Assembly (NCBI RefSeq): GCF_900112025.1
Contig: NZ_FOKL01000012.1
Coordinates: forward strand, 112,445-176,444
Length of the DNA stretch: 64,000 nt
Reading direction: 5' to 3'
Source of the DNA: Janthinobacterium sp. 344
GTDB taxonomy: Bacteria; Pseudomonadota; Gammaproteobacteria; Burkholderiales; Burkholderiaceae_D
Each line of letters opens with the position of its first letter. Position 1 is the stretch's first letter. The translations under genes were made by a program, and so were the position numbers. The notes under the pieces were generated by a model, which saw only the letters and a program-made list of their open reading frames with translations, did no database searches and had not been told where the DNA came from. Below are positions 26,068-35,964 of the stretch, one piece after another.

Positions 26068-27348
26068 ATGTTTCCCACCCCTCCGGCCGATGTGCCGCCA
26101 GATCCGGTCACGCCCGTACCGCCGCCGACTCCCAGCCACATGGCGCCATTGAGCCGCGGCGCACTGGCGATGATGCTGGCCGGCCTGTCGATGCTGGGGC
26201 CCCTGTCGATCGACACCTATCTGCCCGCGTTCGGCGCGATCCAGGGTTCGCTGCAAGCCTCGCCGCTGGAAGTGCAGCAGTCCCTGACGTTCTACATGCT
26301 GGCTTTTGCCGGCATGGTGCTGTGGCATGGCGCGATTTCGGATACCTTCGGCCGGCGCAACGTGATCCTCGTTTCCCTGTTGATGTTTTCCATCGGCTCG
26401 CTGGGCTGCGCCTCGGCGCACACGGTGCATTACCTGTGGTTCTTCCGCATTATGCAGGGCGTCTCGGCCGGCGCCGGCGTGGTGATCAGCCGCGCCATCA
26501 TCCGCGACCTGTACTCGGATGCGGCGGCGGCGCGCTTGCTGTCGCTGGTGACGATGATCTTTTCCATCGCCCCCGCCGTGGCGCCCATCCTGGGCGGCTG
26601 GATCGTCATCTGGTTCGACTGGCGCTCGATCTTCCTGTTCCTGGCGTTTTACACGCTGGTGCTGCTGGCGTTCTGCTACTGGCGCCTGCCCGAAACCCTG
26701 CCGTTGGAAAAGCGCCAGCCCTTCAATCCCCGCTTCCTGGCGTCGAGCTATGGCCAGATCCTGCGCTCGCCCCTGTTCCACATCAAGGCCGGCATCGTCG
26801 CGCTCAACTTCGCCGGCCTGTTCCTGTTCATCACGGCCGCGCCGGAAATGCTGCCCAAGCAGCTGGGCCTGGGGCCATCGCAGTTCGGCTGGCTGTTCAT
26901 CCCCTGCGTGAGCGGCATTTTCCTCGGCGCCGCGGCGGCCAACCGCATCGCCGGCAAGGTCACGTTCGCGCGCCAGATCGGCATCGGCTTTACCTTCCTG
27001 CTGTGCGCCGCCAGCGTCAACGTGGTGTTCCATTTGTTCCTGCCGCCGTCCTTGCCCTGGTCGGTGCTGCCGCTGTTCTTTTACACCTTCGGCATGTCGC
27101 TGGTGGGGCCGGGCGCGACCCTGCTGGCGCTGGACCTGTTCCCGCACATCCGCGGCACGGTGGCCTCGTGCCAGTCGTTTGCCAGCACCTTGCTGGGCGC
27201 CGTGGTGGCGGGTGTGATCTCGCCGCTGCTGTCCGGTTCGGTGCTGTGGCTGGCGTCGGGCCAGCTGGCGTTTACGGGGCTGGCGCTGGCCCTGTGGCTG
27301 ATTTCACGGCGCTTCCGCCACCGTTTGCTGGGGCCCCTGAAGCGATAA
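26068..27348 (+). CDS. Bcr/CflA-family multidrug efflux MFS transporter
   Basis: Inner-membrane drug:H+ antiporter of 426 residues with 12 predicted transmembrane segments. The ATG at 26068 begins a Pro-rich cytoplasmic head (MFPTPPADVPPDPVTPVPPP); the frame upstream runs through repeat-like DNA. Family motifs: GPLSIDTYLPAFGAI in TM1 (the D-T-Y-L-P signature of Bcr/CflA), GAISDTFGRRNVILVSLLMF as motif A, and RIMQGVSAGAGVVISRAIIR as motif B/C. A large hairpin lies just upstream. Confidence 0.9.
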   Translation: MFPTPPADVPPDPVTPVPPPTPSHMAPLSRGALAMMLAGLSMLGPLSIDTYLPAFGAIQGSLQASPLEVQQSLTFYMLAFAGMVLWHGAISDTFGRRNVILVSLLMFSIGSLGCASAHTVHYLWFFRIMQGVSAGAGVVISRAIIRDLYSDAAAARLLSLVTMIFSIAPAVAPILGGWIVIWFDWRSIFLFLAFYTLVLLAFCYWRLPETLPLEKRQPFNPRFLASSYGQILRSPLFHIKAGIVALNFAGLFLFITAAPEMLPKQLGLGPSQFGWLFIPCVSGIFLGAAAANRIAGKVTFARQIGIGFTFLLCAASVNVVFHLFLPPSLPWSVLPLFFYTFGMSLVGPGATLLALDLFPHIRGTVASCQSFASTLLGAVVAGVISPLLSGSVLWLASGQLAFTGLALALWLISRRFRHRLLGPLKR

Positions 27349-27538
27349 GTTTCCACTGCAGAACGCTGGATTTATTTCAACTTAATTTTCTATATTGCAA
27401 GTAATATCCGGCGCTTATGATAAGATGACTTTTTCCCGGCATCCTCTCAGGCAGTCTATTTTTTGGTTACAGGAGTGGAGGATTCCTCTGAACGTGGCCG
27501 CGCTTCGCAGCTGAGCGCTCTTCCTTTTCAAACCGGCA

Positions 27539-29713
27539 ATGCCTGATACGATGCATCAATCTGATCAAGATATTCGCAATCGCCTGCTGATTGCCCGCCT
27601 GCCGGCCATGCCGCAGATCCTCCTCAAGCTGATCGCCCACCTGCAGGCCGACGATGCCGGCATGCCGGAACTGGCCGCCCTGATCGCCAAGGATGCGGGC
27701 ATGACCAGCAAGATCCTCGGCGTGGCCAACAGTTCCGCCTACCACCGCCAGGGCAAGGTCGTCAGCCTGGAACAGTCGCTCGTTTCGCTGGGCACGGACA
27801 TGATCAAGACCCTGGTCATCAGCGAATCCGTGTTCCAGACCTTTAACAGCTTTCCCCATTCCGGCAGCACCGACTTGCGCGCCTTCTGGAAAAGTTCGCT
27901 GTCGGCCGCCGTCATGGCGCGCGCGCTGGCCAAGGCCATGGCTTATCCGCATGCCGAGGAAGCGTATCTGGCGGGCTTGCTGCACAACGTGGGCCGCCTG
28001 GCCTTGCTGGCCACGGCGCCGAAGGAATATGCCTTCAATTTCACGGCCCGCGACGATGCCGCCCTGTGCGCGGTGGAACAGCGCACCTTGCAGATCACGC
28101 ATGCCGAGGCGGGCGCCTGGCTGATCGAACGCTGGCATCTCGATTCCTTCCTGGCCGACAGCGTGCTGTATCACCACGAACCGCTGGCGCGCCTGGAAGC
28201 GAGCCATCCCCTGATCCGCATCGTGCGCCTGGCGCATCTGCTGTGTTGCCACGCCGACGATGCGGAGTCCATCACGCAGGCGGCGCGCCTGTGCGCGCTG
28301 GACGAGGAAGTGCTGGAGACACTGATCGGCAGCGTCGCGCGCCAGGTGGAGCAGGCCGCGCAGCATCTGGGCATCGACCTGGCCGGCGCCGACGATATCG
28401 CCGTGCCGCCCGCGTTCATGCCACCGCCCGTCGATCCGGTGCAGCAGCGCCTGTCCGACGAAGTGCGCAACATGGTGCTGGTCTCGGAAGTGGGGCAGAC
28501 CTTCGCCCGCCAGCAGGGCGAGACCCATCTGCTGGAAGCCATCACGCGCTCGGCGCGCATCCTCTTCGATTTCGAGACCACCGTCATCCTGCTGCAAAAC
28601 CCCACCGGCCACGCGCTGGTCGGCGTGGCGGCGGGCGAGCAGCAGCAGCGCCTGGCCGGCTTTTCCATTCCGCTGGCCAGGGGCGGGCCGCTGGCCGCGT
28701 CGGCGCTGGAATGCCAGCCGGCCTTTTTGAAGCGCGACATGCCGGCGCTGGGCATCGTCGAGGAACAGCTGTTCCGCATCCTCGGCACCGACAGCCTGGT
28801 ATGCCTGCCACTGGTGGCGGGCCAGCGCAGCCTGGGCCTGTTGATCGGCGGCGTGGCGGCATGGCAGATTCCCGCCTGCCAGAAGCGCGAAGGATTCTTG
28901 CGCGCCTTCGGCAACCAGGCCGCCAGCGCGCTGGAAACGGCGATCAGCGCGCGCGGCGCGGCGCGGCGCCAGCTCGATCACGTTGCCGAGGAATACCGCG
29001 AAGCGTCGCGCCGCGTGGTGCATGAAGTGAATAACCCGCTCTCCATCATCAAGAACTACCTGAGCGTGCTCGATCACAAGCTGGAGAAACAGGAGCCGGT
29101 GGCGGGCGAGATGGCCATCCTGAACGAGGAGATCGACAGGGTCGGCCAGTTGATCAATGGCCTGGCCGACCTGCAGCCGGTGGCGGCGGGCGGCGTCACC
29201 GATAGCGCGCGCGTGGTGGACGACGTGCTGCGGCTGTTCCGCGCCACGCAGTTCCTGCCGGCGACGGTCGAGGTGGTGACGCGCATGCATGATGCACCCA
29301 GCGAGGTGGAGGCCGATGCCGACACGCTCAAGCAGATCCTGCTCAACCTGCTGAAGAACGCCGTCGAAGCCTTGCCTGACGGCGGGCGCATCGAAGTGAC
29401 GAACCGTGGCCACGTCAACCGCGACCGGCGCCTGTACCTGGAACTGTGCGTCAGCGACAATGGCGCCGGCTTGTCTCCCGAGGTGCTGGCCAAGCTGTTC
29501 TCGCCTGTGCGCAGCAGCAAGGAAGGCGCGCATCACGGCCTGGGCCTGTCCATCGTCCATGAGCTGGTCACGCGCCTGCATGGCGTGATCGGCTGCCGTA
29601 GCAGCAAGGCCGGCACGTCGTTTGAAATCCTGCTGCCGATCCCGCAGCCGCAGAGCGCTGCCGCCGCATCCGGCGCGCTGCCCGCGCCCGGCACTACCGC
29701 TTTATCTTCGTAA
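27539..29713 (+). CDS. HDOD-GAF-histidine kinase hybrid signalling protein
   Basis: 724 residues. An HDOD domain covers about 20-220 (IARLPAMPQILLKLIAHLQA, then LAGLLHNVGRLALLATAPKE). A GAF-like segment lies at about 315-470 (SARILFDFETTVILLQNPTG). A histidine kinase core follows at about 490-705: H-box RRVVHEVNNPLSIIKNYLSV, N-box LLNLLKNAVEALPDGGRIEV, G-boxes SDNGAGLSPEVLAKLFSP and HHGLGLSIVHELV. No membrane segment is seen, so it is cytoplasmic. Its downstream neighbour at 5 bases carries a receiver domain and is the likely partner. ATG at 27539, no strong ribosome site. Confidence 0.88.
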   Translation: MPDTMHQSDQDIRNRLLIARLPAMPQILLKLIAHLQADDAGMPELAALIAKDAGMTSKILGVANSSAYHRQGKVVSLEQSLVSLGTDMIKTLVISESVFQTFNSFPHSGSTDLRAFWKSSLSAAVMARALAKAMAYPHAEEAYLAGLLHNVGRLALLATAPKEYAFNFTARDDAALCAVEQRTLQITHAEAGAWLIERWHLDSFLADSVLYHHEPLARLEASHPLIRIVRLAHLLCCHADDAESITQAARLCALDEEVLETLIGSVARQVEQAAQHLGIDLAGADDIAVPPAFMPPPVDPVQQRLSDEVRNMVLVSEVGQTFARQQGETHLLEAITRSARILFDFETTVILLQNPTGHALVGVAAGEQQQRLAGFSIPLARGGPLAASALECQPAFLKRDMPALGIVEEQLFRILGTDSLVCLPLVAGQRSLGLLIGGVAAWQIPACQKREGFLRAFGNQAASALETAISARGAARRQLDHVAEEYREASRRVVHEVNNPLSIIKNYLSVLDHKLEKQEPVAGEMAILNEEIDRVGQLINGLADLQPVAAGGVTDSARVVDDVLRLFRATQFLPATVEVVTRMHDAPSEVEADADTLKQILLNLLKNAVEALPDGGRIEVTNRGHVNRDRRLYLELCVSDNGAGLSPEVLAKLFSPVRSSKEGAHHGLGLSIVHELVTRLHGVIGCRSSKAGTSFEILLPIPQPQSAAAASGALPAPGTTALSS

Positions 29714-29718
29714 CGTCC

Positions 29719-31923
29719 ATGAATTCCTCCGCTACTCCGTTCGACCTGGAAAACAGTCCGCGCATCCTGCTGGTCGACGATGAACCCCGGCTGCTCGCCT
29801 CCCTGCACGAACTGCTGAAGGACCGCGGCTACCAGCTGTACACGGCCACCTGCGGCAGCGAGGCGCTGGCGCAATTGTCGAAACTGCGCTTCGACCTGAT
29901 TCTGCTCGATTTGCGCCTGCCCGACATGAGCGGCCATGAAATCATGGACCACATCAACCGGCGCGGCATCGAAGGCGACGTGATCGTCATGAGTGGCGAT
30001 GTCGGCATCGAGGCGGCCATCGGCGCCCTGAAGCGCGGCGCCTACGATTACCTGCGCAAGCCGTACAGCCGCGAGGAATTGCTCAAGACGGTGGAGAACG
30101 CGCTGCAAAAGCGCAAGCTGGCGCTGGAGAACGAACGCATCGCGCTGCAGCTGGAAAACTCGGAAAAGATGTATCGCTACCTGGTCGACAGCTCGCCCGA
30201 CATCATCTATACCCTGAACCACGAAGGCCGCATCACCTTCATCAACGACCGCGTGCACCAGCTGCTGGGTTTTAGCCGCGAGGAGCTGATCGGCAGCCAT
30301 TACTCGATCCTCGTGCACGATGAAGACCAGGAGCGCGCGCGCTATGCCTTCAACGAGCGCCGCATCGACGAGCGCGCCTCGCGCAATGTGGAACTGCGCC
30401 TGAAGTGCCATAGCGGCAGCGGCAGCGACCGGACTTTCAGCAATACCCTGATGACGATCCCGCTCAACTCGATCGGCATGCATAGCCTCGACCACGAGGC
30501 GCGGAAACAGGAATACTTCGGCACGTATGGCGTGGCGCGCGACATCACCGACCGCAAGCGCGCCGAGGAGGTCATCTCCTACCAGGCCTACCACGACATC
30601 CTGACGGACCTGCCGAACCGCATGCTGTTCAAGGACCGTCTGGGCCTGGCCGTGATCCAGGCGCGCCGCAAGCTGACGGAACTGGCCGTGATGTTCATCG
30701 ACCTGGACCGCTTCAAGCTGGTCAACGATACCTTGGGCCATGTGAAGGGCGACGAGCTGCTGCAGCAGGTGGCGCTGCGCCTGAAGGATTGCCTGCGCCG
30801 CGGCGATACGCTGGCGCGCCAGGGCGGCGATGAATTCACCATCGTGCTGCCGGAACTGCGCGACCGCCAGGATGCGCGCCTGATCGCCGACAAGTTCCTC
30901 GAATGCCTGCACCAGCCGTTCGACCTCGATGGCAACCAGGTGCATATTTCGGCCTCGATCGGCATCGCCATCTATCCGGGCGACGGCGAGACCATCGATG
31001 AATTGCTGCGCCATGCCGACATCGCCATGTACCAGGTCAAGGCGCTGGGCAAGAATGGCCACAGTTTTTATCACGAGTCCATGCTCGACGTGTCGCACCA
31101 GAAGATCGCGCTCGAGCAGAGCCTGCGCAAGGCGCTGGAGCTGAACCAGCTGGAAATGTATTACCAGCCGCAGGTGGATGTGACGACGGGCCGCATCGTC
31201 GGCGCCGAAGGCCTGATGCGCTGGAACCATCCGCAGCGGGGCTTGCTGACGGCCGGCGAATTCCTGCCGTTCGCCGAGGAAAACGGCTTGATGCTGCCGA
31301 TCTCGGACTGGATGCTGGGCGCCCTGTGCCGCGACCTGCTGCAGTGGAACGCGGCCGGCGGCGAAGCCGTGCGCCTGTCGCTGAATCTGTCGCCGCAATA
31401 CCTGGACCGGGGCGACTTCTTCGAGAAGATGCGCGGCGCGCTGACGCGCTATGGCATCGCGCCGGAAAAGATCGAGGTGGAGATCACGGAAAACATCTGC
31501 ATCCGCAATCCGCAGTATGCGATCGAGCAGTTGAACAAGCTGTGCCAGCTGGGCGTGTCCGTCGCCATCGACGATTTCGGCACCGGCTATTCCTCGCTGT
31601 CGTATTTGCACCGCTTCCCCATCCACACCATCAAGATCGACCAGTCGTTTGTGAAGGAAATCCACGACGAGCAGGGACACTATCCCGTGATCCTGGCCAT
31701 CATCTCGATCGCGCGCGGGCTGGGCCTGCACCTGATCGCCGAAGGCGTGGAAACGGAAGGCCAGGCGCGCTACCTGCAGGACAAGGGCTGCACCACCATG
31801 CAGGGCTATCTGTACCACCGCCCCATTTCGCTGGGCAGCTTCATCGCCGTGCTGCAGGAGCAGAACCGCCTGATCGCCGGCAGCGCCAGCGGCACGCCGC
31901 AAGCGCTGGCCATCGAGGCCTGA
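29719..31923 (+). CDS. Response regulator with PAS, GGDEF and EAL domains
   Basis: 734 residues. Receiver domain at about 10-130 (RILLVDDEPRLLASLHELLK, phospho-acceptor in LILLDLRLPDMSG, KPY near 115). A PAS domain follows at about 150-250 (MYRYLVDSSPDIIYTLNHEG). The diguanylate cyclase domain has an intact RQGGDEFTIV. The EAL domain has EGLMRWNHP in place of EALLRW, keeping the Glu and Arg of ExLxR, and DDFGTGYSSLSYLHRFP. Both cyclic-di-GMP synthesis and hydrolysis are therefore possible. It follows the HDOD-kinase at 5 bases and precedes the Sel1 gene at 3, a single operon. Confidence 0.92.
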   Translation: MNSSATPFDLENSPRILLVDDEPRLLASLHELLKDRGYQLYTATCGSEALAQLSKLRFDLILLDLRLPDMSGHEIMDHINRRGIEGDVIVMSGDVGIEAAIGALKRGAYDYLRKPYSREELLKTVENALQKRKLALENERIALQLENSEKMYRYLVDSSPDIIYTLNHEGRITFINDRVHQLLGFSREELIGSHYSILVHDEDQERARYAFNERRIDERASRNVELRLKCHSGSGSDRTFSNTLMTIPLNSIGMHSLDHEARKQEYFGTYGVARDITDRKRAEEVISYQAYHDILTDLPNRMLFKDRLGLAVIQARRKLTELAVMFIDLDRFKLVNDTLGHVKGDELLQQVALRLKDCLRRGDTLARQGGDEFTIVLPELRDRQDARLIADKFLECLHQPFDLDGNQVHISASIGIAIYPGDGETIDELLRHADIAMYQVKALGKNGHSFYHESMLDVSHQKIALEQSLRKALELNQLEMYYQPQVDVTTGRIVGAEGLMRWNHPQRGLLTAGEFLPFAEENGLMLPISDWMLGALCRDLLQWNAAGGEAVRLSLNLSPQYLDRGDFFEKMRGALTRYGIAPEKIEVEITENICIRNPQYAIEQLNKLCQLGVSVAIDDFGTGYSSLSYLHRFPIHTIKIDQSFVKEIHDEQGHYPVILAIISIARGLGLHLIAEGVETEGQARYLQDKGCTTMQGYLYHRPISLGSFIAVLQEQNRLIAGSASGTPQALAIEA

Positions 31924-31926
31924 TCC

Positions 31927-33531
31927 ATGGCCGTTGCCCCTCCCCGCCACACGGCCGCTCATAACACGGCCGCTCTTAGCACAGCTGCTCATCACACTGC
32001 CGATTACCTGCGCCTGAAAGGCCTGGCCGAGAAGGGCAATGCGAACGCCCAGCACAGCCTGGGCTTCATGCACTTCAATGGCCAGGGCGCCGAGCAAAGC
32101 TATGCGCTGGCCCTGCACTGGTATGGGCTGGCCGCCGCGCAGGGGCTCGAACATGCGCAATACAACCTGGGCGTGATGTGCCAGAAGGGCCAGGGCGTGG
32201 CGCAGGATTTTGGCCAGGCAGCGCACTGGTACCAGCAGGCGGCCGAGCAGGGCTACGCGGCGGCGCAGTACAACCTGGGCTGGCTGTATGCCAAGGGCCA
32301 GGGCATCGCGCAGGACAGCGGCCAGGCCATGCTGTGGTTCAGCCGCGCGGCAGAGCAGGGCGACGCGGGCGCGCAGAACAACCTGGGCATGATGTATGAC
32401 AATGGCAAGGGCGTGCCGCAGGATTTCGTGCAAGCCATCAATTGGTACCGCAAGGCGGCCGAGCAAGGCTATGCGCGCGCGCAGTTCAACCTGGGCCTGC
32501 GCTATGACAATGGCCAGGGCGTGCGCCAGGACCGCCAACAGGCGACGGCCTGGCTGCGCAAGGCGGCCGAGCAAGGTTATGCGCCGGCCCAGTTCAACCT
32601 GGCGCTGCGTTATGAAAATGGCGACGTGCTGCCACAGGACAGCGGGCAGGCGATCATCTGGTACCGGCGCGCGGCCGAGCAGGGTCACGCCAGCTCGCAG
32701 TTCAACCTGGGCCTGATTTATGACAATGGCCGGGGCGTGCCGTGCGATAAACAGGCGGCCCTGGACTGGTACATCAAGGCGGCGGGCCTGGGGCATGCGG
32801 CGGCCCAGCACAACCTGGGGCTGCACCACGAACATGGCGCACACGATTATACGCAGGCGCAGGCGTTTTATCGCCAGGCGGCCGAACAGGGATTCCCCGC
32901 CGCCCAGTACCAGCTGGGACTGTTGTGCGAACATGGCCAGGGCATGCCGGAGGATGCGCAGCAAGCCGTGTACTGGTACCGCCAGGCGGCCGAGCAGGGC
33001 CACGTGCGGGCGCAGTTTGACCTGGGCCTGCGGCATGAAAACGGCCAGGGCGTGCCGCAGGATCTGGCGCTGGCGCTGGCGTGGTACCGCCGCGCCGCCG
33101 AGCAGGATTACGCGCCGGCGCAGTACATGCAGGGCGTCTTGCACGACCGCGACGATGGCCCCGCGCCCGACAGCCAGCAGGCCTGCGCCTGCTATTGCCG
33201 CGCCGCCGCGCAAGGCCACAGCCTGGCGCAGTTCGCGCTGGGCCTGCGCCACGATAATGGCCAGGACGTGCCGCAGGATTACGCCGCCGCCTGGGACTGG
33301 TATGCGCTGGCCGCGCGCCAGGGCCATGCACGGGCCCAGTTCAACCTGGGCCTGATGGCCGCCAGCGGCCAGGGAGGCCCGCTCGATTTGCAGCAGGCAT
33401 ATGTCTGGCTGTCGATGGCGGTGGCGGCCGGCGTGGCCGGCGCGGAAAAATCCCTGCGCCAGACAGCGGCGCGCATGCGCGAGTCTGAGCTGATCCTGGT
33501 GCGTCAACGCCTGGCAGCGCTGGCCGAGTAG
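31927..33531 (+). CDS. Sel1-repeat protein (13 repeats)
   Basis: 534 residues made almost wholly of about thirteen Sel1-like repeats of 36 residues, each of the form A-x-A-Q-x-N-L-G-x-x-Y-x-x-G-x-G-V-x-Q-D-x-x-x-A-x-x-W-Y-x-x-A-A-E-Q-G. The repeats run from about residue 40 to 505 and form an alpha-solenoid for protein binding. The N-terminus (MAVAPPRHTAAHNTAALSTA) is Ala/His-rich without a signal peptide, so a cytoplasmic scaffold is likely. It starts 3 bases after the GGDEF-EAL gene and is probably part of the same signalling pathway. Its stop nearly abuts the convergent receptor gene. Confidence 0.9.
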   Translation: MAVAPPRHTAAHNTAALSTAAHHTADYLRLKGLAEKGNANAQHSLGFMHFNGQGAEQSYALALHWYGLAAAQGLEHAQYNLGVMCQKGQGVAQDFGQAAHWYQQAAEQGYAAAQYNLGWLYAKGQGIAQDSGQAMLWFSRAAEQGDAGAQNNLGMMYDNGKGVPQDFVQAINWYRKAAEQGYARAQFNLGLRYDNGQGVRQDRQQATAWLRKAAEQGYAPAQFNLALRYENGDVLPQDSGQAIIWYRRAAEQGHASSQFNLGLIYDNGRGVPCDKQAALDWYIKAAGLGHAAAQHNLGLHHEHGAHDYTQAQAFYRQAAEQGFPAAQYQLGLLCEHGQGMPEDAQQAVYWYRQAAEQGHVRAQFDLGLRHENGQGVPQDLALALAWYRRAAEQDYAPAQYMQGVLHDRDDGPAPDSQQACACYCRAAAQGHSLAQFALGLRHDNGQDVPQDYAAAWDWYALAARQGHARAQFNLGLMAASGQGGPLDLQQAYVWLSMAVAAGVAGAEKSLRQTAARMRESELILVRQRLAALAE

Positions 33532-33537
33532 CGCCGG

Positions 33538-35928
33538 CTAAAAGTCGTAGCGCGCGCTGGCGCCGAGCGTGCGCGGCTGGCCCGCCGACGCCGCATAGGC
33601 GTTCGTGCCCACGCCCGTCAAGCCGAGGAAATAGCGCTTGTCGAACAGGTTGCGCGCCCACAGCGAGAAATCCCAGCGCGCCTCGCCCTGGCCCACGCGC
33701 CAGCCTACGCTGGCATTGGCCAGGCCATAGCCGGGCAGGCGAGAGTAGCGCGAGTTATTGATGTCGCCAAAGCTGTCGGAGCGCAGCGCCAGGTTGGCAT
33801 TGGCGTACTGCTCCACCCGTGCGCCGAGTTTCTGGCGCCACTGCACGCTGGTATTGAGTATCCATTTTGGCGCGCCGTTGACGCGGTTGCCGGCGATGCC
33901 GCGGCTGCCCTTGCCGTAGCCTTGCAGGGGATTGAGCGGATTGCCCAGGTCATTGAAGGTTTCGAACGGCGTCGGCCCCGTGCCATTGTCGAAGGTGGCG
34001 CTGGTGTAGGCGCCATTGACGGCCAGTTCCAGCTGGCGCGACAAACGCGCGCGCGCATCGAATTCGAAGCCCTTGCTGGTCAGGTCGCCGATGTTCGTCA
34101 GCACGCCGATATAGCTGGCCAGCGGCGCATACGGCACGTTCGTCACGCCCTGGTAATCCTTGACCTTGGTGATGAAGACATTCGCGTTGACGGTGAGGCG
34201 GCTGTCCAGCCATGCCGTCTTGATGCCCAGATCCAGGTTGCGCGCCTTTTCCGGCTCGATGATGATCGATTGCACGCCAAAGGCGGAACCGACCGAGGCG
34301 ACGCCGTTGACGTTGTAGCCGCCCGATTTCTCGCCCTGTGAGAAAGTGGCGTAGGTCAGCACGTCGCGCTCTACCCGGTAGCTGGCGTTGAGCAGGCTGG
34401 CCACGTTCCTGTCGGTGCGGCTCAATGTGCCGGAATCCCAGAAAGCGAAGATCGGATAGGCCGTGTACGGGGAGGGATTGCCCAGCGCGTTTTGCACCAC
34501 GCGGCCCTGCTTGCGTTCGGAGTTCAGGCGCAGGCCCGCGCTCAAGTCCAGCCTGGGCGCGACGTGCCAGGTTTCCTGGCCAAACACGGCGTAGCTGTCC
34601 GTCTGCGCTTCGCCATTGCCCGACATCAGATTGTTGTTCGGGTAGCCACCGCCCGAGACGGCCGACGCCAGCGGGCCCGTGTCGTAATGGTTGTAGCTGG
34701 CGGTCTTCTGGTGATACAGGTAGGCGCCCAGCACATAGTCGTAGGATTTGCCCGTTGGCGAGGCGAGGCGCAGCTCTTGCGAGAACTGGTGTTCACTGGT
34801 GCTGAAGCCGCCCGTCAATGCTTTCAAATCGCTGGAATCGAGGTCGTTCTTTGGTTCGAAGCGCCAGTCGCGCCAGGCCGTGATCGACGTCAGCGCATAG
34901 CTGTCGGCGCCGCTGCCGAGCTTCCAGTTCGCTTCCGCCGAGACGGCGTTTTGCCGCACCTTGGCCTGCTGCTGCTCGTCGATGCTGACGTTGTAGTCGT
35001 AGGGATTGAAAATGACTTTGGTGGCGCCCTTGGCTTGCAGCCACAGGCCGTAGTTGGTGGCGTTGCCGGGCAGGCTGCCGCCGGCCGCGCCCCGGTTCAG
35101 GGGGCCGTAGGCGTATGGCACCAGGGTGCCGGTGCTGGAGTCCTCTTCATTGTGTTCGGCGATCAGGCGCAGGCTGAAATCCTGGTTCGGCTTGATCAGC
35201 GCCTGTGCGCGCACGCCCTTGCGGTTGATTTCATTGAAGCGGCGATCATCCTGCAGGTTCTTCAGCCAGCCATCGTCGTGCGTGTCGTAGGCGGCGATGC
35301 GCACGGCCACCGTGTCGCTGATGGGCCCCGAATATCCCCCCTTGAACTGGCGGTAGCCGCGCTGGCCCAGCGCTACCTCCAGGTGGCCTTCCTTCTCAAA
35401 AGTCGGCAGGCGCGTGCTGATATTGAGCACGCCGGCCGTGGTGTTCTTGCCGAACAGGGTGCCTTGCGGGCCGCGCAGCAGGTCGACCTGTTCCAGGTCC
35501 AGCAGGTCGAACACGGCCTGGCCGGGACGCCCCAGGAAGACGTTGTCCAGGTAAATGCCGACACTGCCTTCCAGGCCTTCGTTGGCCGTGTTGTTGCCGA
35601 TGCCGCGCACGGCCACGCTGGACTGGCGCGCGTGCAGGAATTGCGAGGTGATGTTGGGCAGCGCCTGTTGCAAGTCCTGCACCTGGTAGAGCCCTTGTGC
35701 TTCGAGCTGGGCGCCGCTGACGACGGTAATCGGCGCCGGCACGTCCTGCGCCTTTTCCTGGCGCCGGCGCGCCGTGACGGTGATGCTGGGCACTGCGCCG
35801 CCATCGTGCAAGGCGGGTTCGCTGGCGACTGGCGCATCATCGGCGCGCGCGGCACCCAGGGGGCCGAAGACGGCGGCGATCAGCAGCGCGCGGGAAGTCA
35901 GTGTGAGGGGATGGTTTTTCTTGGACAT
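33538..35928 (-). CDS. TonB-dependent receptor
   Basis: Outer-membrane active transporter, 796 residues. The signal peptide covers about 1-29 (ending GPLGAARA). The plug domain runs from ITVTARRRQEKAQDVPAPIT with SVAVRGIGNNTANEGLEGSV and VDLLRGPQGTLFGKNTTAG. A 22-strand barrel follows, ending GASARYDF with the usual terminal Phe. It is the last gene of the minus-strand operon headed by a flavin monooxygenase and an MFS transporter, so the ligand is probably the organic substrate handled by those proteins rather than a classical siderophore. Confidence 0.9.
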   Translation of the reverse strand: MSKKNHPLTLTSRALLIAAVFGPLGAARADDAPVASEPALHDGGAVPSITVTARRRQEKAQDVPAPITVVSGAQLEAQGLYQVQDLQQALPNITSQFLHARQSSVAVRGIGNNTANEGLEGSVGIYLDNVFLGRPGQAVFDLLDLEQVDLLRGPQGTLFGKNTTAGVLNISTRLPTFEKEGHLEVALGQRGYRQFKGGYSGPISDTVAVRIAAYDTHDDGWLKNLQDDRRFNEINRKGVRAQALIKPNQDFSLRLIAEHNEEDSSTGTLVPYAYGPLNRGAAGGSLPGNATNYGLWLQAKGATKVIFNPYDYNVSIDEQQQAKVRQNAVSAEANWKLGSGADSYALTSITAWRDWRFEPKNDLDSSDLKALTGGFSTSEHQFSQELRLASPTGKSYDYVLGAYLYHQKTASYNHYDTGPLASAVSGGGYPNNNLMSGNGEAQTDSYAVFGQETWHVAPRLDLSAGLRLNSERKQGRVVQNALGNPSPYTAYPIFAFWDSGTLSRTDRNVASLLNASYRVERDVLTYATFSQGEKSGGYNVNGVASVGSAFGVQSIIIEPEKARNLDLGIKTAWLDSRLTVNANVFITKVKDYQGVTNVPYAPLASYIGVLTNIGDLTSKGFEFDARARLSRQLELAVNGAYTSATFDNGTGPTPFETFNDLGNPLNPLQGYGKGSRGIAGNRVNGAPKWILNTSVQWRQKLGARVEQYANANLALRSDSFGDINNSRYSRLPGYGLANASVGWRVGQGEARWDFSLWARNLFDKRYFLGLTGVGTNAYAASAGQPRTLGASARYDF

Positions 35929-35964
35929 CGTTAAGCCTGTTCTTAGCGTGATGATCGGTGTTTT

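Noticed and set aside
27361..27538. Riboswitch or promoter before the HDOD-kinase gene
   Set aside because: TTGCAA and TATGAT are present but with 15-base spacing, and no conserved riboswitch core was recognised.
31180..31230. Loss of EAL activity in the GGDEF-EAL protein because the motif reads EGL
   Set aside because: The Glu and Arg of the ExLxR motif and the DDFGTG loop are kept, so inactivity is not supported.
29533..33507. Minus-strand open frame of 1324 codons across the signalling operon
   Set aside because: It is antisense to three well-supported genes and its Arg/His/Leu-rich text is the usual shadow of GC-rich codons; the apparent repeats mirror the Sel1 repeats.
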